Shown: in pieces, positions 1 through 8,258 of the stretch | Numbering within the stretch: position 1 is the first letter of the stretch | Layout: the number at the start of each line of letters is the position of its first letter | Source: Chitinophagaceae bacterium | GTDB taxonomy: Bacteria; Bacteroidota; Bacteroidia; Chitinophagales; Chitinophagaceae | Assembly: GCA_016702745.1 (NCBI GenBank) | Contig: JADJDJ010000003.1 | Span: 372,001-436,000 of the forward strand | Direction: 5' to 3' | Length of the DNA: 64,000 bases | Program-made: the position numbers and the translations under genes | The notes under the pieces: generated by a model | The model's database searches: none | Told to the model about the DNA's origin: nothing | The model's input: the letters and a program-made list of their open reading frames with translations, nothing else

Positions 1-1
1 G

Positions 2-514
2 AATAATAATGATGTATTACTCAACTGGACCAGCAGCCGGGAAATGAATTCCGCTGCATTTGACATAGAAAGAAATACCGGTTCAGGCTGGGAAAAAATT
101 GGTACGGTAGCTGCCGCAGGTTTTAGCAGTGGTGACAAAGATTATTCCTACCGGGATATTCGTCCCGTTGGCAGCATCCTTTTATACCGGCTTCGGCTGA
201 CGGATATCGATCAAAGTTTTAAATACTCTACAATAGTCAGGATCAGTTCGGATAACAAATCAGGTGGAATCGCCATTTATCCTAATCCGGTACGGGATCA
301 GGCAGCGGTTTCCATTTACAGTGCCGCGCAGCAGGACCTGAGTATCAGTATTGCTGATCAGTCGGGAAGGATTGTACAAACACAAACCCGTAAAGTATTT
401 ACCGGCAACAATACCATCAGCCTGCAATTTCCGGTCACCCTGCCCAAGGGGGTATACCAGGTGATTGTAAGGGAAGAAAATGGCCAGATAACAGGCAGTA
501 CAAAAAATTCTTAG
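2..514 (+). CDS. T9SS type A sorting-domain protein, C-terminal part (5' end outside window)
   Basis: The frame is open from base 2, so the gene starts upstream of the window. The first visible residues (LNWTSSREMNSAAFDIER) are the beta-rich segment that often precedes a type IX secretion C-terminal domain. The sorting domain follows, with IYPNPVRDQAAV as its N-terminal signature and LPKGVYQVIV near the end. Such domains direct export across the outer membrane and are cleaved off. The end (GSTKNS) is unusual, because type A domains normally end in a short basic-hydrophobic tail. Removing one A from the A6 run at 502-507 would give STKILRE and a stop at 519-521, so a one-base error here is possible. 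The function of the missing N-terminal part cannot be seen. Confidence 0.85.
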   Translation, partial: NNNDVLLNWTSSREMNSAAFDIERNTGSGWEKIGTVAAAGFSSGDKDYSYRDIRPVGSILLYRLRLTDIDQSFKYSTIVRISSDNKSGGIAIYPNPVRDQAAVSIYSAAQQDLSISIADQSGRIVQTQTRKVFTGNNTISLQFPVTLPKGVYQVIVREENGQITGSTKNS

Positions 515-542
515 GGAATAAAACTGCAAGTCAAGGTTGCAG

Positions 543-572
543 CCCGTTCCGGTTATCCGGGGCGGGTTTTTT
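543..572 (+). terminator. Intrinsic terminator after the T9SS gene
   Basis: Ten-base arms CCCGTTCCGG and CCGGGGCGGG around a TTAT loop, pairing throughout if two T-G wobbles are allowed, are followed by six T. It lies 28 bases after the T9SS stop and just before pdxJ, which argues against pdxJ starting further upstream. Confidence 0.85.
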
Positions 573-585
573 ATTGCAGCAGGGT

Positions 586-594
586 TACCTTTGC
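586..594 (+). promoter_or_regulatory. Bacteroidota -7 element in front of pdxJ
   Basis: TACCTTTGC matches the TAnnTTTG consensus. Only three bases (CGT, counted after TACCTTTG) separate it from the ATG at 597, so the predicted transcript has practically no leader. No clear TTTG -33 box is seen. Confidence 0.6.
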
Positions 595-596
595 GT

Positions 597-1316
597 ATGA
601 CCAAATTGTCTGTGAACCTCAACAAATTTGCCACGCTCCGCAATGCCCGTGGCGGCAACAATCCGGATATTGTAAAAGCAGCGATCGATGCCCAGCGTTT
701 TGGTGCCGATGGCATTACCGTGCATCCCCGTCCTGATGAAAGACATATCCGTTATGAAGATGTACGGCAGATTAAAAAAGTAATCAAAACTGAATTCAAT
801 ATTGAAGGCAATTGCCGGGAACAAAAATTTATTGATATTGTACTGGAAGTAAAACCAGACCAGGTGACGTTGGTACCAGATGCGAGCGGACAACTGACCA
901 GTGATCATGGCTGGGATACGATTCGCCACCAGGATTATCTGAAAGAAATCATTGCGGTATTTCAAAAAGCGGGCATCCGTACTTCTATCTTTTGTGATCC
1001 GGATGAAGCCATGGTGAAAGCGGCAGCAACAACAGGAACAGACCGCATCGAATTATACACCGAAAGCTATGCCAGCATCTATGCTGGCGGTGATCATGCA
1101 AAAGCCATAGCGCCATATTATCAGGCTGCATTGGCAGCAAAAGACTGTGGACTGGGTATCAATGCAGGTCATGATCTCGACCTGCAGAATCTGAAATATT
1201 TTAAAACATCGATTCCCTGGACATTGGAAGTGAGTATTGGTCATGCGCTGATTTGTGATGCGATCTACCTCGGTTTTGAAAACACGATTCAGTTATACAA
1301 ACGGCAATTACAATAA
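597..1316 (+). CDS. pdxJ: Pyridoxine 5'-phosphate synthase PdxJ
   Basis: PdxJ condenses 3-amino-2-oxopropyl phosphate with 1-deoxyxylulose 5-phosphate to pyridoxine 5'-phosphate in the DXP-dependent vitamin B6 pathway. The 239-residue product has the family motifs LSVNLNKFATLRNARGG near the N-terminus, the active-site strand ITVHPRPDERHI (residues 40-51) and the C-terminal INAGHDLDLQNL and SIGHALICDAI phosphate-binding strands. The length is normal. I chose the ATG at 597 rather than an earlier in-frame codon at 537 because the earlier one lies before the terminator and the -7 box, and its extra 20 residues match nothing in the family. The msrC-like gene follows after 21 bases and is probably co-transcribed. 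Confidence 0.95.
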   Translation: MTKLSVNLNKFATLRNARGGNNPDIVKAAIDAQRFGADGITVHPRPDERHIRYEDVRQIKKVIKTEFNIEGNCREQKFIDIVLEVKPDQVTLVPDASGQLTSDHGWDTIRHQDYLKEIIAVFQKAGIRTSIFCDPDEAMVKAAATTGTDRIELYTESYASIYAGGDHAKAIAPYYQAALAAKDCGLGINAGHDLDLQNLKYFKTSIPWTLEVSIGHALICDAIYLGFENTIQLYKRQLQ

Positions 1317-1337
1317 TTACAATTCTTATATTTTTTT

Positions 1338-1811
1338 ATGGCTGAAGATCTACAGATTATTACCGGAAACAAGACCGAACAATACCAATCCCTCCTGCCA
1401 CAGATTAAAGGTCTGCTGGAAGGAGAAACCGATCTTGTTGCCAACTTGGCGAATATAGCTGCTGCATTGAAAGAGCAGTTTGGCTGGTTATGGACGGGAT
1501 TCTATCTGGTGAAGGAAGATGAATTGGTACTCGGTCCTTTCCAGGGACCGGTTGCCTGCACCCGGATCCGCAAAGGCCGTGGTGTATGTGGTACCAGTTG
1601 GGCAGAAGCAAAAACCTTGATTGTTCCGGATGTAGAAAAATTTCCCGGGCATATTGCCTGCAGTAGTCTCTCCAAATCAGAAATCGTTGTTCCATTGATC
1701 AAAGATGGAGTAGTGACAGGTGTGCTTGATGTTGATGCCAGTGAGTATAATCAGTTTGATGAAACGGATAAGCGGTTTCTGGAAGAGATTGTGGGGATGC
1801 TTAGTTATTAG
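1338..1811 (+). CDS. msrC: Free methionine-(R)-sulfoxide reductase, GAF domain (fRMsr)
   Basis: This 157-residue single GAF-domain protein is recognised as fRMsr, which reduces free (not protein-bound) methionine-R-sulfoxide in the cytoplasm. Three cysteines at residues 74, 84 and 108 (ACTRIRKGRGVCGTSW and HIACSS) have the 10- and 24-residue spacing of the catalytic and resolving cysteines of E. coli fRMsr (Cys84/94/118). WLWTGFYLV and VLDVDASEYNQFD are further family motifs. It lies 21 bases after pdxJ on the same strand, suggesting a short operon. The stop is followed directly by a repeat-filled spacer. Confidence 0.92.
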   Translation: MAEDLQIITGNKTEQYQSLLPQIKGLLEGETDLVANLANIAAALKEQFGWLWTGFYLVKEDELVLGPFQGPVACTRIRKGRGVCGTSWAEAKTLIVPDVEKFPGHIACSSLSKSEIVVPLIKDGVVTGVLDVDASEYNQFDETDKRFLEEIVGMLSY

Positions 1812-2206
1812 GATATTGAGATATTAGGATATTGCTTCGCCCGCCGTAGCTTTAGCGAAGGCGGGGAATTAGATATTGGGATATTAAGCTTGCCCGCCGT
1901 AGCCTCAGCGAAGGCGAGATGCTTGCCCGCCGTAGCTTTAGCGAAGGCGGGGGATATTAGGTATTAGATATTGGATATTGGGATAATAAAACTTTGGAAT
2001 TTTCACTCATAACTCATCATTCATAACTCTTAATTTATCCAAGGTTTCAATCATCAATTCCGGGCTCAAGACTCACGACTCAGGACTCACGACTTTTCTC
2101 TCCCGCAGTAGCCCAAGCGAAGGCAGGGAATTTTCACTCATAATTCATAACTTATATTTCATAACTCTTAATATATACAACGTTCCCAGCGCAAAGAACA
2201 CGACTA
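1812..2206. repeat. Repeat-filled spacer: GATATT runs, three 26-bp hairpins, heptamer arrays
   Basis: No gene is visible in this 395-base spacer. It contains GATATT-rich stretches (1811-1830, 1872-1887, 1952-1985), three hairpin elements with CCCGCC/GGCGGG-type stems at 1840-1865, 1893-1916 and 1926-1951, and two kinds of 7-bp-periodic runs: ACTCATA-like at about 1997-2035 and 2136-2175, and GACTCAC-like at 2064-2094. The last array continues to the start codon of the acylphosphatase gene. Confidence 0.85.
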
Positions 2207-2500
2207 ATGACTAACGACTCAAGACTATTGACTTCTCTCTCCCTCCATATCACCGGAAAAGTTCAGGGTGTATACTATCGCCAGAGTACGCGGAAGAAGG
2301 CTTTGTCACTTGGCTTAAGCGGATATGTACAAAATTTGCCGGACGGATCTGTTAGTATTCTAGCTACTGGCAACAGCGAGCAACTGGATGAACTCATTGC
2401 CTGGTGTAAAATTGGGCCTACTGCCGCAATCGTTCGGGAAGTGATTGTGAAAGAAACGGATCTGGAAAATTTTGAGGGATTTGAGATCAGGAGGGAATGA
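2207..2500 (+). CDS. acyP: Acylphosphatase
   Basis: The protein is a small cytoplasmic acylphosphatase that hydrolyses carboxyl-phosphate bonds. The family signature GKVQGVYYR supplies the phosphate-binding Arg25, and GYVQNLPDGSV supplies the catalytic Asn43; 97 residues is close to the usual 90-95. The ATG at 2207 lies inside a heptamer array (ACTAACG, ACTCAAG and so on), so the first residues MTNDSRLL are encoded by the repeat. A TTG at 2228 would give an N-terminus closer to the family norm (about eight fewer residues), so the true start is uncertain. There is no terminator-like hairpin after the stop; another heptamer array follows. Confidence 0.9.
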   Translation: MTNDSRLLTSLSLHITGKVQGVYYRQSTRKKALSLGLSGYVQNLPDGSVSILATGNSEQLDELIAWCKIGPTAAIVREVIVKETDLENFEGFEIRRE

Positions 2501-2554
2501 GATATTACTTCGCAACTCATCTCTTTAAATAATATAACGCTCCCGTGATAACCT

Positions 2555-2630
2555 CCCGACTGTTGACTGAAGACTGCTGACTGACGACTGTCGACTTCCG
2601 ACTAATGACTATCGACTAACGACTAACGAC
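2555..2630. repeat. Heptamer array (GACTNNN) at the 3' end of the threonine dehydrogenase gene
   Basis: A run of roughly ten degenerate 7-bp units of the type CTGTTGA, CTGAAGA, CTGACGA and CTAACGA. The last unit supplies the stop codon (CTA on the plus strand at 2623-2625) of the minus-strand dehydrogenase gene. Confidence 0.75.
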
Positions 2631-3567
2631 CGAGGTTCACCAGCATATCCCCCGTCATCCCCGCCAGATCAAAATCCTCCTTCCAGCCCCAGTCGCGGCG
2701 GGCCACACTGTCGTCAATACTTTGCGGCCAGCTGTCGGCAATCGCCTGGCGGTAATCAGGCTGGTAACTCATTTTAAAATCAGGAATATGTTTGCTGATC
2801 TCCGCTGCAATTTCTTTGGGCGAAAAACTCATCGAAGAAATATTATAAGAAGTGCGAATGGATATTTTTTCCGCCGGTGCTTCCATGAGTTCGATGGTGG
2901 CACGTATCGCATCAGGCATATACATCATGGGCAGGTAGGTATCGGGGCCCAGGAAACAACTGTATTTTTTTTCTTCCAATGCTTCATGAAATATTTCTAT
3001 CGCATAATCTGTGGTACCGCCACCGGGAGGTGATTTATAGGAAATCAACCCGGGATAACGGAGACTTCTCACATCCACGCCAAAACGCTGGAAAAAATAA
3101 TTACACCAGAATTCGCCGGCATACTTACTGATACCATATACCGTTGTCGGTTCAATGATGGTTTGCTGTGGACAATTTTGCCGGGGAGAAGTAGGACCGA
3201 ATACGGCAATGGAAGAAGGCCAGTAGACTTTATGCATTTTTTCTTCACGGGCAATATCCAATACATTCAGCAGCCCCTGCATATTGAGATTCCAGGCCAG
3301 TCCGGGATTTTTTTCACCCGTGGCAGATAGAATGGCGGCCAATAAATAAATCTGGGTAATTCCCTGGCGGATGACCTGTACATGCAGCATCTCTTTATTC
3401 ATCACATCAAGCGAAACATAGGGACCGGTTCCTTCCAGCAAGGGATTCTGCTCCCTTAAATCTGAGGCAATCACATTGGCATTTCCATAAATTTTACGGA
3501 GGGCCATGGTGAGCTCCACCCCGATCTGACCGGAAGCGCCGATCACCAGTATTTTTTCTTTAACCAT
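2623..3567 (-). CDS. L-threonine 3-dehydrogenase, SDR (epimerase-like) type
   Basis: The 314-residue protein is an extended short-chain dehydrogenase. It has the NAD-binding loop GASGQIG at residues 10-16, catalytic Ser118/119 in WPSSIAVFG, and the YxxxK pair Tyr144/Lys148 in YGISK. The late motifs GGGTTDYAIEIFHEAL, YRQAIADSWPQSIDDS and RRDWGW match the SDR-type threonine dehydrogenases known from Flavobacterium and animals, which oxidise threonine to 2-amino-3-oxobutyrate. A glycine C-acetyltransferase partner is not in the window. I start at the ATG at 3567 (MVKEKILVIG); longer starts would overlap kdsA. Divergent from kdsA. Confidence 0.88.
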   Translation of the reverse strand: MVKEKILVIGASGQIGVELTMALRKIYGNANVIASDLREQNPLLEGTGPYVSLDVMNKEMLHVQVIRQGITQIYLLAAILSATGEKNPGLAWNLNMQGLLNVLDIAREEKMHKVYWPSSIAVFGPTSPRQNCPQQTIIEPTTVYGISKYAGEFWCNYFFQRFGVDVRSLRYPGLISYKSPPGGGTTDYAIEIFHEALEEKKYSCFLGPDTYLPMMYMPDAIRATIELMEAPAEKISIRTSYNISSMSFSPKEIAAEISKHIPDFKMSYQPDYRQAIADSWPQSIDDSVARRDWGWKEDFDLAGMTGDMLVNLGR

Positions 3568-3642
3568 AGCAAGCTTTGATAAGGCAAATATGATACAACT
3601 GCGGGCAAATCCCAAAAACCAGTTTAAACCAAAACTTCCGTC

Positions 3643-3650
3643 TATTTTTG
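3643..3650 (+). promoter_or_regulatory. -7 element in front of kdsA
   Basis: TATTTTTG is a perfect TAnnTTTG match, four bases (CTGC) before the ATG at 3655. The predicted transcription start falls on or next to the start codon. TTTA at 3623-3626 could be a weak -33 box. Confidence 0.65.
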
Positions 3651-3654
3651 CTGC

Positions 3655-4476
3655 ATGGAAAAATTCCTGACCGACCTTTTTAAAGATCAAAGCTATGACC
3701 CCGCCAATTTTTTTCTGCTGGCGGGCCCCTGTGTGGTGGAAAGCGAAGAACTGGTAATGGAAGTCGCAGAAAAAGTATCAGCCATCTGCCGGAACCTGGG
3801 CATCCCCTATGTCTTCAAATCTTCCTACCGCAAAGCCAACCGTACCAGTGCCTCTTCTTTTACCGGACTGGGTGATGAAAAGGCATTGAGTATACTGGGC
3901 AAGGTCCGATCAACTTTTGGGCTACCCACCGTTACTGATATTCATGCTCCCGCTGAAGCGGCCATGGCTGCCAAAGAAGTGGATATTTTACAGATCCCTG
4001 CTTTTCTCTGCCGGCAGTCTGACCTGCTACAGGCCGCCGGGGAAACCGGCAAGATTGTGAATATCAAAAAAGGACAGTTTGTAAGTGGTGCAGCCATGAA
4101 GTTTGCCGTGGAGAAAGTAAGACAAACGGGGAATGATAAAGTAATGCTTACTGAAAGAGGTACCACCTTCGGTTACCAGGACCTGGTAGTGGATTACCGG
4201 AATATTCCTGCCATGCAGTCACATGGTGTACCGGTGGTGATGGATGTAACACATTCCCTGCAACAACCCAATCAAACCAGTGGGGTAACCGGTGGGCATC
4301 CGCAGTTAATCGGCACTATCGCCAAAGCGGCCATTGCCGCCGGAGCAGACGGATTATTTATAGAAACACATCCTAATCCTGCAGTAGCGAAAAGTGATGG
4401 GGCTAATATGTTGCAACTGGATTTATTGGAGCCATTGCTGGCGAAGCTGGTGAAGATCAGGAAGGCGGTGGTGTAA
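3655..4476 (+). CDS. kdsA: 3-deoxy-8-phosphooctulonate (KDO-8P) synthase
   Basis: KdsA joins phosphoenolpyruvate and arabinose 5-phosphate to KDO-8-phosphate, the precursor of the KDO linking lipid A to the LPS core. The 273-residue TIM-barrel protein has all the key segments: FKSSYRKANRTSASSF, TVTDIHAP, IPAFLCRQSDLLQAA, VNIKKGQFVSG, LTERGTTFGYQDLVVD and VTHSLQQPN. AGPCVVES carries Cys26 where E. coli has Asn, which places it with the metal-dependent (Aquifex-like) enzymes rather than the metal-independent ones. It is a single gene, followed by a repeat-containing spacer. Confidence 0.96.
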   Translation: MEKFLTDLFKDQSYDPANFFLLAGPCVVESEELVMEVAEKVSAICRNLGIPYVFKSSYRKANRTSASSFTGLGDEKALSILGKVRSTFGLPTVTDIHAPAEAAMAAKEVDILQIPAFLCRQSDLLQAAGETGKIVNIKKGQFVSGAAMKFAVEKVRQTGNDKVMLTERGTTFGYQDLVVDYRNIPAMQSHGVPVVMDVTHSLQQPNQTSGVTGGHPQLIGTIAKAAIAAGADGLFIETHPNPAVAKSDGANMLQLDLLEPLLAKLVKIRKAVV

Positions 4477-4747
4477 GATGAAAGCGGCCTTTAAAAAGCA
4501 ACATAAGGGTTTCCCACAAAGACACTAAGCACACAAAGGAGAGACAAAAAATTCTTCGCGTCCTGGCGTCTTCGCGGTTAAGCCTCCGCGGTTAAATCTC
4601 TTCGAAAACTCAGCGTTCTCATTACTCAGCGGTGAAATTTCACGCAAAGTCGCAAAGGAGCAAAGGAGCAAAGACGCAAAATACAAAGCTCTTAGCGTAC
4701 CATTGCGTCATGGCGTCTTAGCGGTTAAACCTCTTCGCTTCCCTTTC
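4477..4747. repeat. Spacer with CACAAAGACAC / GCGTCTTCGCGGTT-type dispersed repeat
   Basis: No gene is visible. The spacer alternates between CACAAAGACACTAAGCACAC-like segments and complementary-type segments such as GCGTCCTGGCGTCTTCGCGG and GCGTCATGGCGTCTTAGCGG. This resembles the common intergenic 'accacgaagacac' repeat family of environmental bacterial genomes. The opposed copies could fold on each other. Confidence 0.6.
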
Positions 4748-5398
4748 TCATCGAAGATCCACTTCCTCTACTCCTGGGTATTTCTTTTTATCAAAAGTAA
4801 AAATAGCATCGGCCATGGCGGCATTGGTACTGAGACTGGTAACCGTATAGATGTATCTGTTACCGGCATTCTCCAGCACTTTGGTACTATAAATAGTTTT
4901 AGAAGCTTTATCTACCTGCACAAAAACTTTGTGGAAGGGTTTGCTTTTATCTACCGGCGTCATTTCAATTTCCTGCACGGTTTTGTTCCCCACTTTCTTT
5001 TCTCCGTTGAGCATATAGAGAAAATCCTTGTCGTAGAAATTGGTGAATAATTTTTGCGGAGTGATCATCCCGGAAGAAGCATCGAGACGGGAGATGGTGA
5101 CTTCATTGGCGGCTTTGTCATAATTCCATACCGTAGTGCCATTACAGAATATTTCCTGGCCACTGAATAACACATAATACTTGGTGCCCTTCATTTTAAT
5201 GGTACCACTTTTGGTGGAAAGGGCCTTGCCTGCCGCATTCTCTACTTTATAGGTAAAGGCAGCCTGAACGGTTTTAAATGTCTTGAATTTCTCGCTTACT
5301 CCATCCAGAATTGCTTTGGCTGCCGGGTCGTTTTTAGCTTGGGCAGCGGCCAGAAATGTTGATACAATAAAAAAGGAGGCGATATATAATTTCTTCAT
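4748..5398 (-). CDS. lolA: Outer-membrane lipoprotein carrier protein LolA family
   Basis: The 216-residue exported protein has a signal peptide (MKKLYIASFFIVSTFLAAAQA). Its mature part has the LolA half-barrel pattern: VSEKFKTFKTVQAAFTYKV, SGTIKMKGTKYYVLFSGQEI, NGTTVWNYDKAANEVTI, and a C-terminal ADAIFTFDKKKYPGVEEVDLR. LolA carries lipoproteins through the periplasm to the outer membrane. The position directly downstream of ftsK on the same strand is a conserved arrangement and supports the call. A TATCTTTG box at 5439-5446 (minus) suggests it also has its own promoter. Confidence 0.88.
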   Translation of the reverse strand: MKKLYIASFFIVSTFLAAAQAKNDPAAKAILDGVSEKFKTFKTVQAAFTYKVENAAGKALSTKSGTIKMKGTKYYVLFSGQEIFCNGTTVWNYDKAANEVTISRLDASSGMITPQKLFTNFYDKDFLYMLNGEKKVGNKTVQEIEMTPVDKSKPFHKVFVQVDKASKTIYSTKVLENAGNRYIYTVTSLSTNAAMADAIFTFDKKKYPGVEEVDLR

Positions 5399-5438
5399 TA
5401 TTCGGGGTTTGTGGTGGTGGACCTTCTTTTTCGGGATG

Positions 5439-5446
5439 CAAAGATA
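5439..5446 (-). promoter_or_regulatory. -7 element in front of lolA
   Basis: TATCTTTG on the minus strand, 40 bases before the lolA ATG, matches TAnnTTTG exactly and lies in the 165-base ftsK-lolA gap. Confidence 0.6.
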
Positions 5447-5563
5447 ACTGAAATACGGTCAATCAGCTCTGCGATGGCTTAGTTGCAGAATTATGACCGC
5501 CAATGACCCTGCCGGATTGCCTGCGATTTCCTTTCTTAACATGCTGCTAACGAACGGCTCAAC

Positions 5564-8165
5564 TTAACCCAAGGCATCGAGGTGTTGCTGCAGATCCATT
5601 TCTGTTTTGATCAGCACATCTCTGGCCTTACTTCCCTGGTTAGGGCCAACGATACCGGCTGCCTCCAGCTGATCCATCAGCCGGCCTGCCCGGTTATATC
5701 CCAGTTTCATTCTTCTTTGTAATAAGGAGGTCGAGCCAATCTGGTTTTGCACAATCAAACGGGCAGCATCTTCAAAAAGGGAATCCCGGTCGGCCATGTC
5801 AAAATCCCTTCCTTCCAGCTCTTTCTCATCTACATATTCCGGTAAAAGGAAGGCCTCGGGGTAACCGCGCTGATTGCCGATATATTCCACTACCTGTTCC
5901 ACTTCAGGGGTATCCACAAACGCACATTGTAAACGGGTCAGTTCCCCATTGTGAGAAATCAGCATATCCCCTTTACCAATCAATTGTTCCGCCCCACCGG
6001 TATCAAGGATGGTACGGGAATCAATCTTGGAAGAAACTTTAAAAGCAATCCGGGCCGGGAAGTTGGCCTTGATGGTACCGGTGATGATATTCACTGAAGG
6101 TCTTTGGGTAGCAATAATCAGATGGATACCGATGGCCCTGGCTAACTGTGCCAGACGGGCAATGGGCATTTCAATTTCCTTACCGGCCGTCATGATCAGA
6201 TCCGCAAACTCATCAATCACCAGTACAATAAAGGGCAGGAACTGATGACCTTTCTGCGGGTTCAGTTTCCGTTTGATGAATTTTTCGTTGTACTCCTTGA
6301 TATTTCTGGCACCGGCTTCCTTCAAAAGATCGTAGCGGTTATCCATTTCAATACAAAGCGCATTGAGGGTGTATACCACTTTCTTGGTATCGGTGATGAT
6401 GGCATCTTCTTCACCGGGTAATTTGGCCAGGAAATGTTTTTCGATCTGCCTGTAGATACTCAACTCCACTTTCTTGGGATCGATCAAAACAAACTTCAAC
6501 TGCGAAGGGTGCTTTTTATAAAGCAGTGAGACCAGCAGGGCATTCACCCCAACGGATTTACCCTGTCCGGTGGCACCGGCCATCAACAGGTGGGGCATAC
6601 TGGCTAAATCCACAATGAAATTCTCATTATCAATTTTCTTACCGATCGCAATCGGCAGGCTATAGGTATTGTTCTGGAATTTTTCGGAAGAAAGCAGGGT
6701 CTTCATGCTCACCACCGTCTTGCGTACATTCGGGACCTCAATACCGATGGTTCCCTTTCCGGGAATGGGTGCAATAATCCGGATACCCAGGGCAGCCAGA
6801 CTCAGGGCGATATCATCTTCCAGGTTTTTGATCCGAGAAATTCTTACGCCGGGAGCAGGTACAATTTCATACAATGTAACCGTGGGCCCAACGGTCGCAC
6901 TGATCTTTTGTATTTCGATAGAATAATTCCGCAGGGTGGCAATGATCTGGTTCTTGTGATTTTCCAGTTCACTGGTATCCTGAATTATTTTTCACTGCCA
7001 TGCGTTTCCAGCAATGAAAGTGAGGGGTATTTATAATTACTCAGATCCAGTGTAGGTTCATATGGAGGCAGGTTTTCAGTTACTGCAGGTTCTTCCGCCG
7101 GTTTTTCCGGTACGCTTTTGATTTCCAGTTCAAGGGGTTCATCTGTTTTCCGGCTGGAAGGCTTTTGCTTAACTGGTTCAGGTATTTCCAGTTCCGTGGC
7201 ATCCGTGCCGGTATTAAAGTCTTCGTGGGTGTGCAGGATTTCGTTTACGATTTCTTTCTCGGGACTGGTTTGTTCCGCGGCCATTTTTTCAATAACGGCT
7301 TCAATCGGTTCATCTTTTCGATCAGCTGCAACTCAGGCAAAGTTTTTTCATCCGGAAAATTGATCACGATGCCATCTGAAGTAGTCAGACTATTTCCGGT
7401 TCCTGTTTTATCTGCGGAAGCAATAAGCGGGTTGACTGTTTTAGCGGTGGCCAACTGCTCTTCCGTTTGCTCAGTGTTGTCTGACTCATCGCTTTCTTCA
7501 GTTGCAATTTCTTCTTTTTGTCCTGGCCAGTTAAAACTGGGATTGAATTGCCAGATAAAATAACCGCCAGCCATCAGCAGTAGTACGGCTGCTGTTCCTA
7601 TATTTCCCAATGTACCAGTGAGTTTATCGCTGATCATATCACCCACGGCGCCGCCCCAGGGAAAGCCGCTTCTGCCAAAAATAAAGGCCATGGAAACGGA
7701 GAGCACAAGCAGACCGACAGTAACATATTTCAGGTTTCGCCAGATCGAAAAGACTTTGCGGCGGAAGAGCAGGTTTACACCCACCACAAAAAAGAAAGTG
7801 CAAACCAGGAAGGAGGCAATTCCAAAACCGTAGTTGATAAAGAAATGAGAGACCAGGGCGCCCAGTCTGCCCAGGAGATTGCGTGCTTTCAGCGAATTGT
7901 CGAATAAGGCCGAAAGCCCTTTGTTGGCCACATCCTGGTCTTCTGCCCAGGTAAATAAGTAGGATATAAAGGAAATAAAGAGGAAAATGGCAATCAGGAT
8001 AAAGATAGTACCTACAATTTTCCAGGTACGTTCATCCCGGGCCAGTTCTTTCCAATCAATCTTTTCCTCCTTTTCCGCAGTAAAGCCTTTGGATGCGGAG
8101 CCGGTTGATTTCGGTTTGGAGGGTTTTTTCGCAGGGTTGTTTTTCTTTTTCAGCCTGGTAGCCAT
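5564..8165 (-). CDS. ftsK: DNA translocase FtsK (two apparent frameshifts)
   Basis: FtsK couples chromosome segregation to cell division at the septum. The N-terminal part (start at 8165, MATRLKKKNNPAKK) has four membrane segments (for example IVGTIFILIAIFLFISFISY). An acidic linker follows, then YEPTLDLSNYKYPSLSLLE, the motor with Walker A GATGQGKS and Walker B VLVIDEFADLI, and the C-terminal gamma winged helix (LLQRRMKLGYNRAGRLMDQL). As assembled the frame breaks twice: at 7315-7318 (A4 on the coding strand) and at 6988-6992 (A5). One extra A in each run restores a continuous protein of about 867 residues, with IEKDEPIEAVIEK and GSEKIIQDTSEL across the joins. An essential-type gene with two homopolymer slips is most easily explained by sequencing errors. 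Confidence 0.9.
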
Positions 8166-8169
8166 CCGA

Positions 8170-8177
8170 CAAAGATA
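8170..8177 (-). promoter_or_regulatory. -7 element in front of ftsK
   Basis: TATCTTTG (minus strand) is separated from the ftsK ATG by four bases (TCGG), predicting a leaderless or nearly leaderless transcript. Confidence 0.6.
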
Positions 8178-8246
8178 AACAGTTTGGTATGAAAAGATTA
8201 CCTGAAAGTAGTACCCCAATCGCTGGCAAAAACTGCACTGATTGTT

Positions 8247-8254
8247 TACATTTA
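8247..8254 (+). promoter_or_regulatory. -7-like element in front of the sensor kinase gene
   Basis: TACATTTA, one base off TAnnTTTG, is four bases (CCGC) before the ATG at 8259. It has the same geometry as the ftsK and kdsA promoters. Confidence 0.45.
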
Positions 8255-8258
8255 CCGC

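Noticed and set aside
1812..2206. Insertion sequence remnants
   Set aside because: No transposase fragment, terminal inverted repeats or target duplication; the content is short hairpins and heptamer arrays only.
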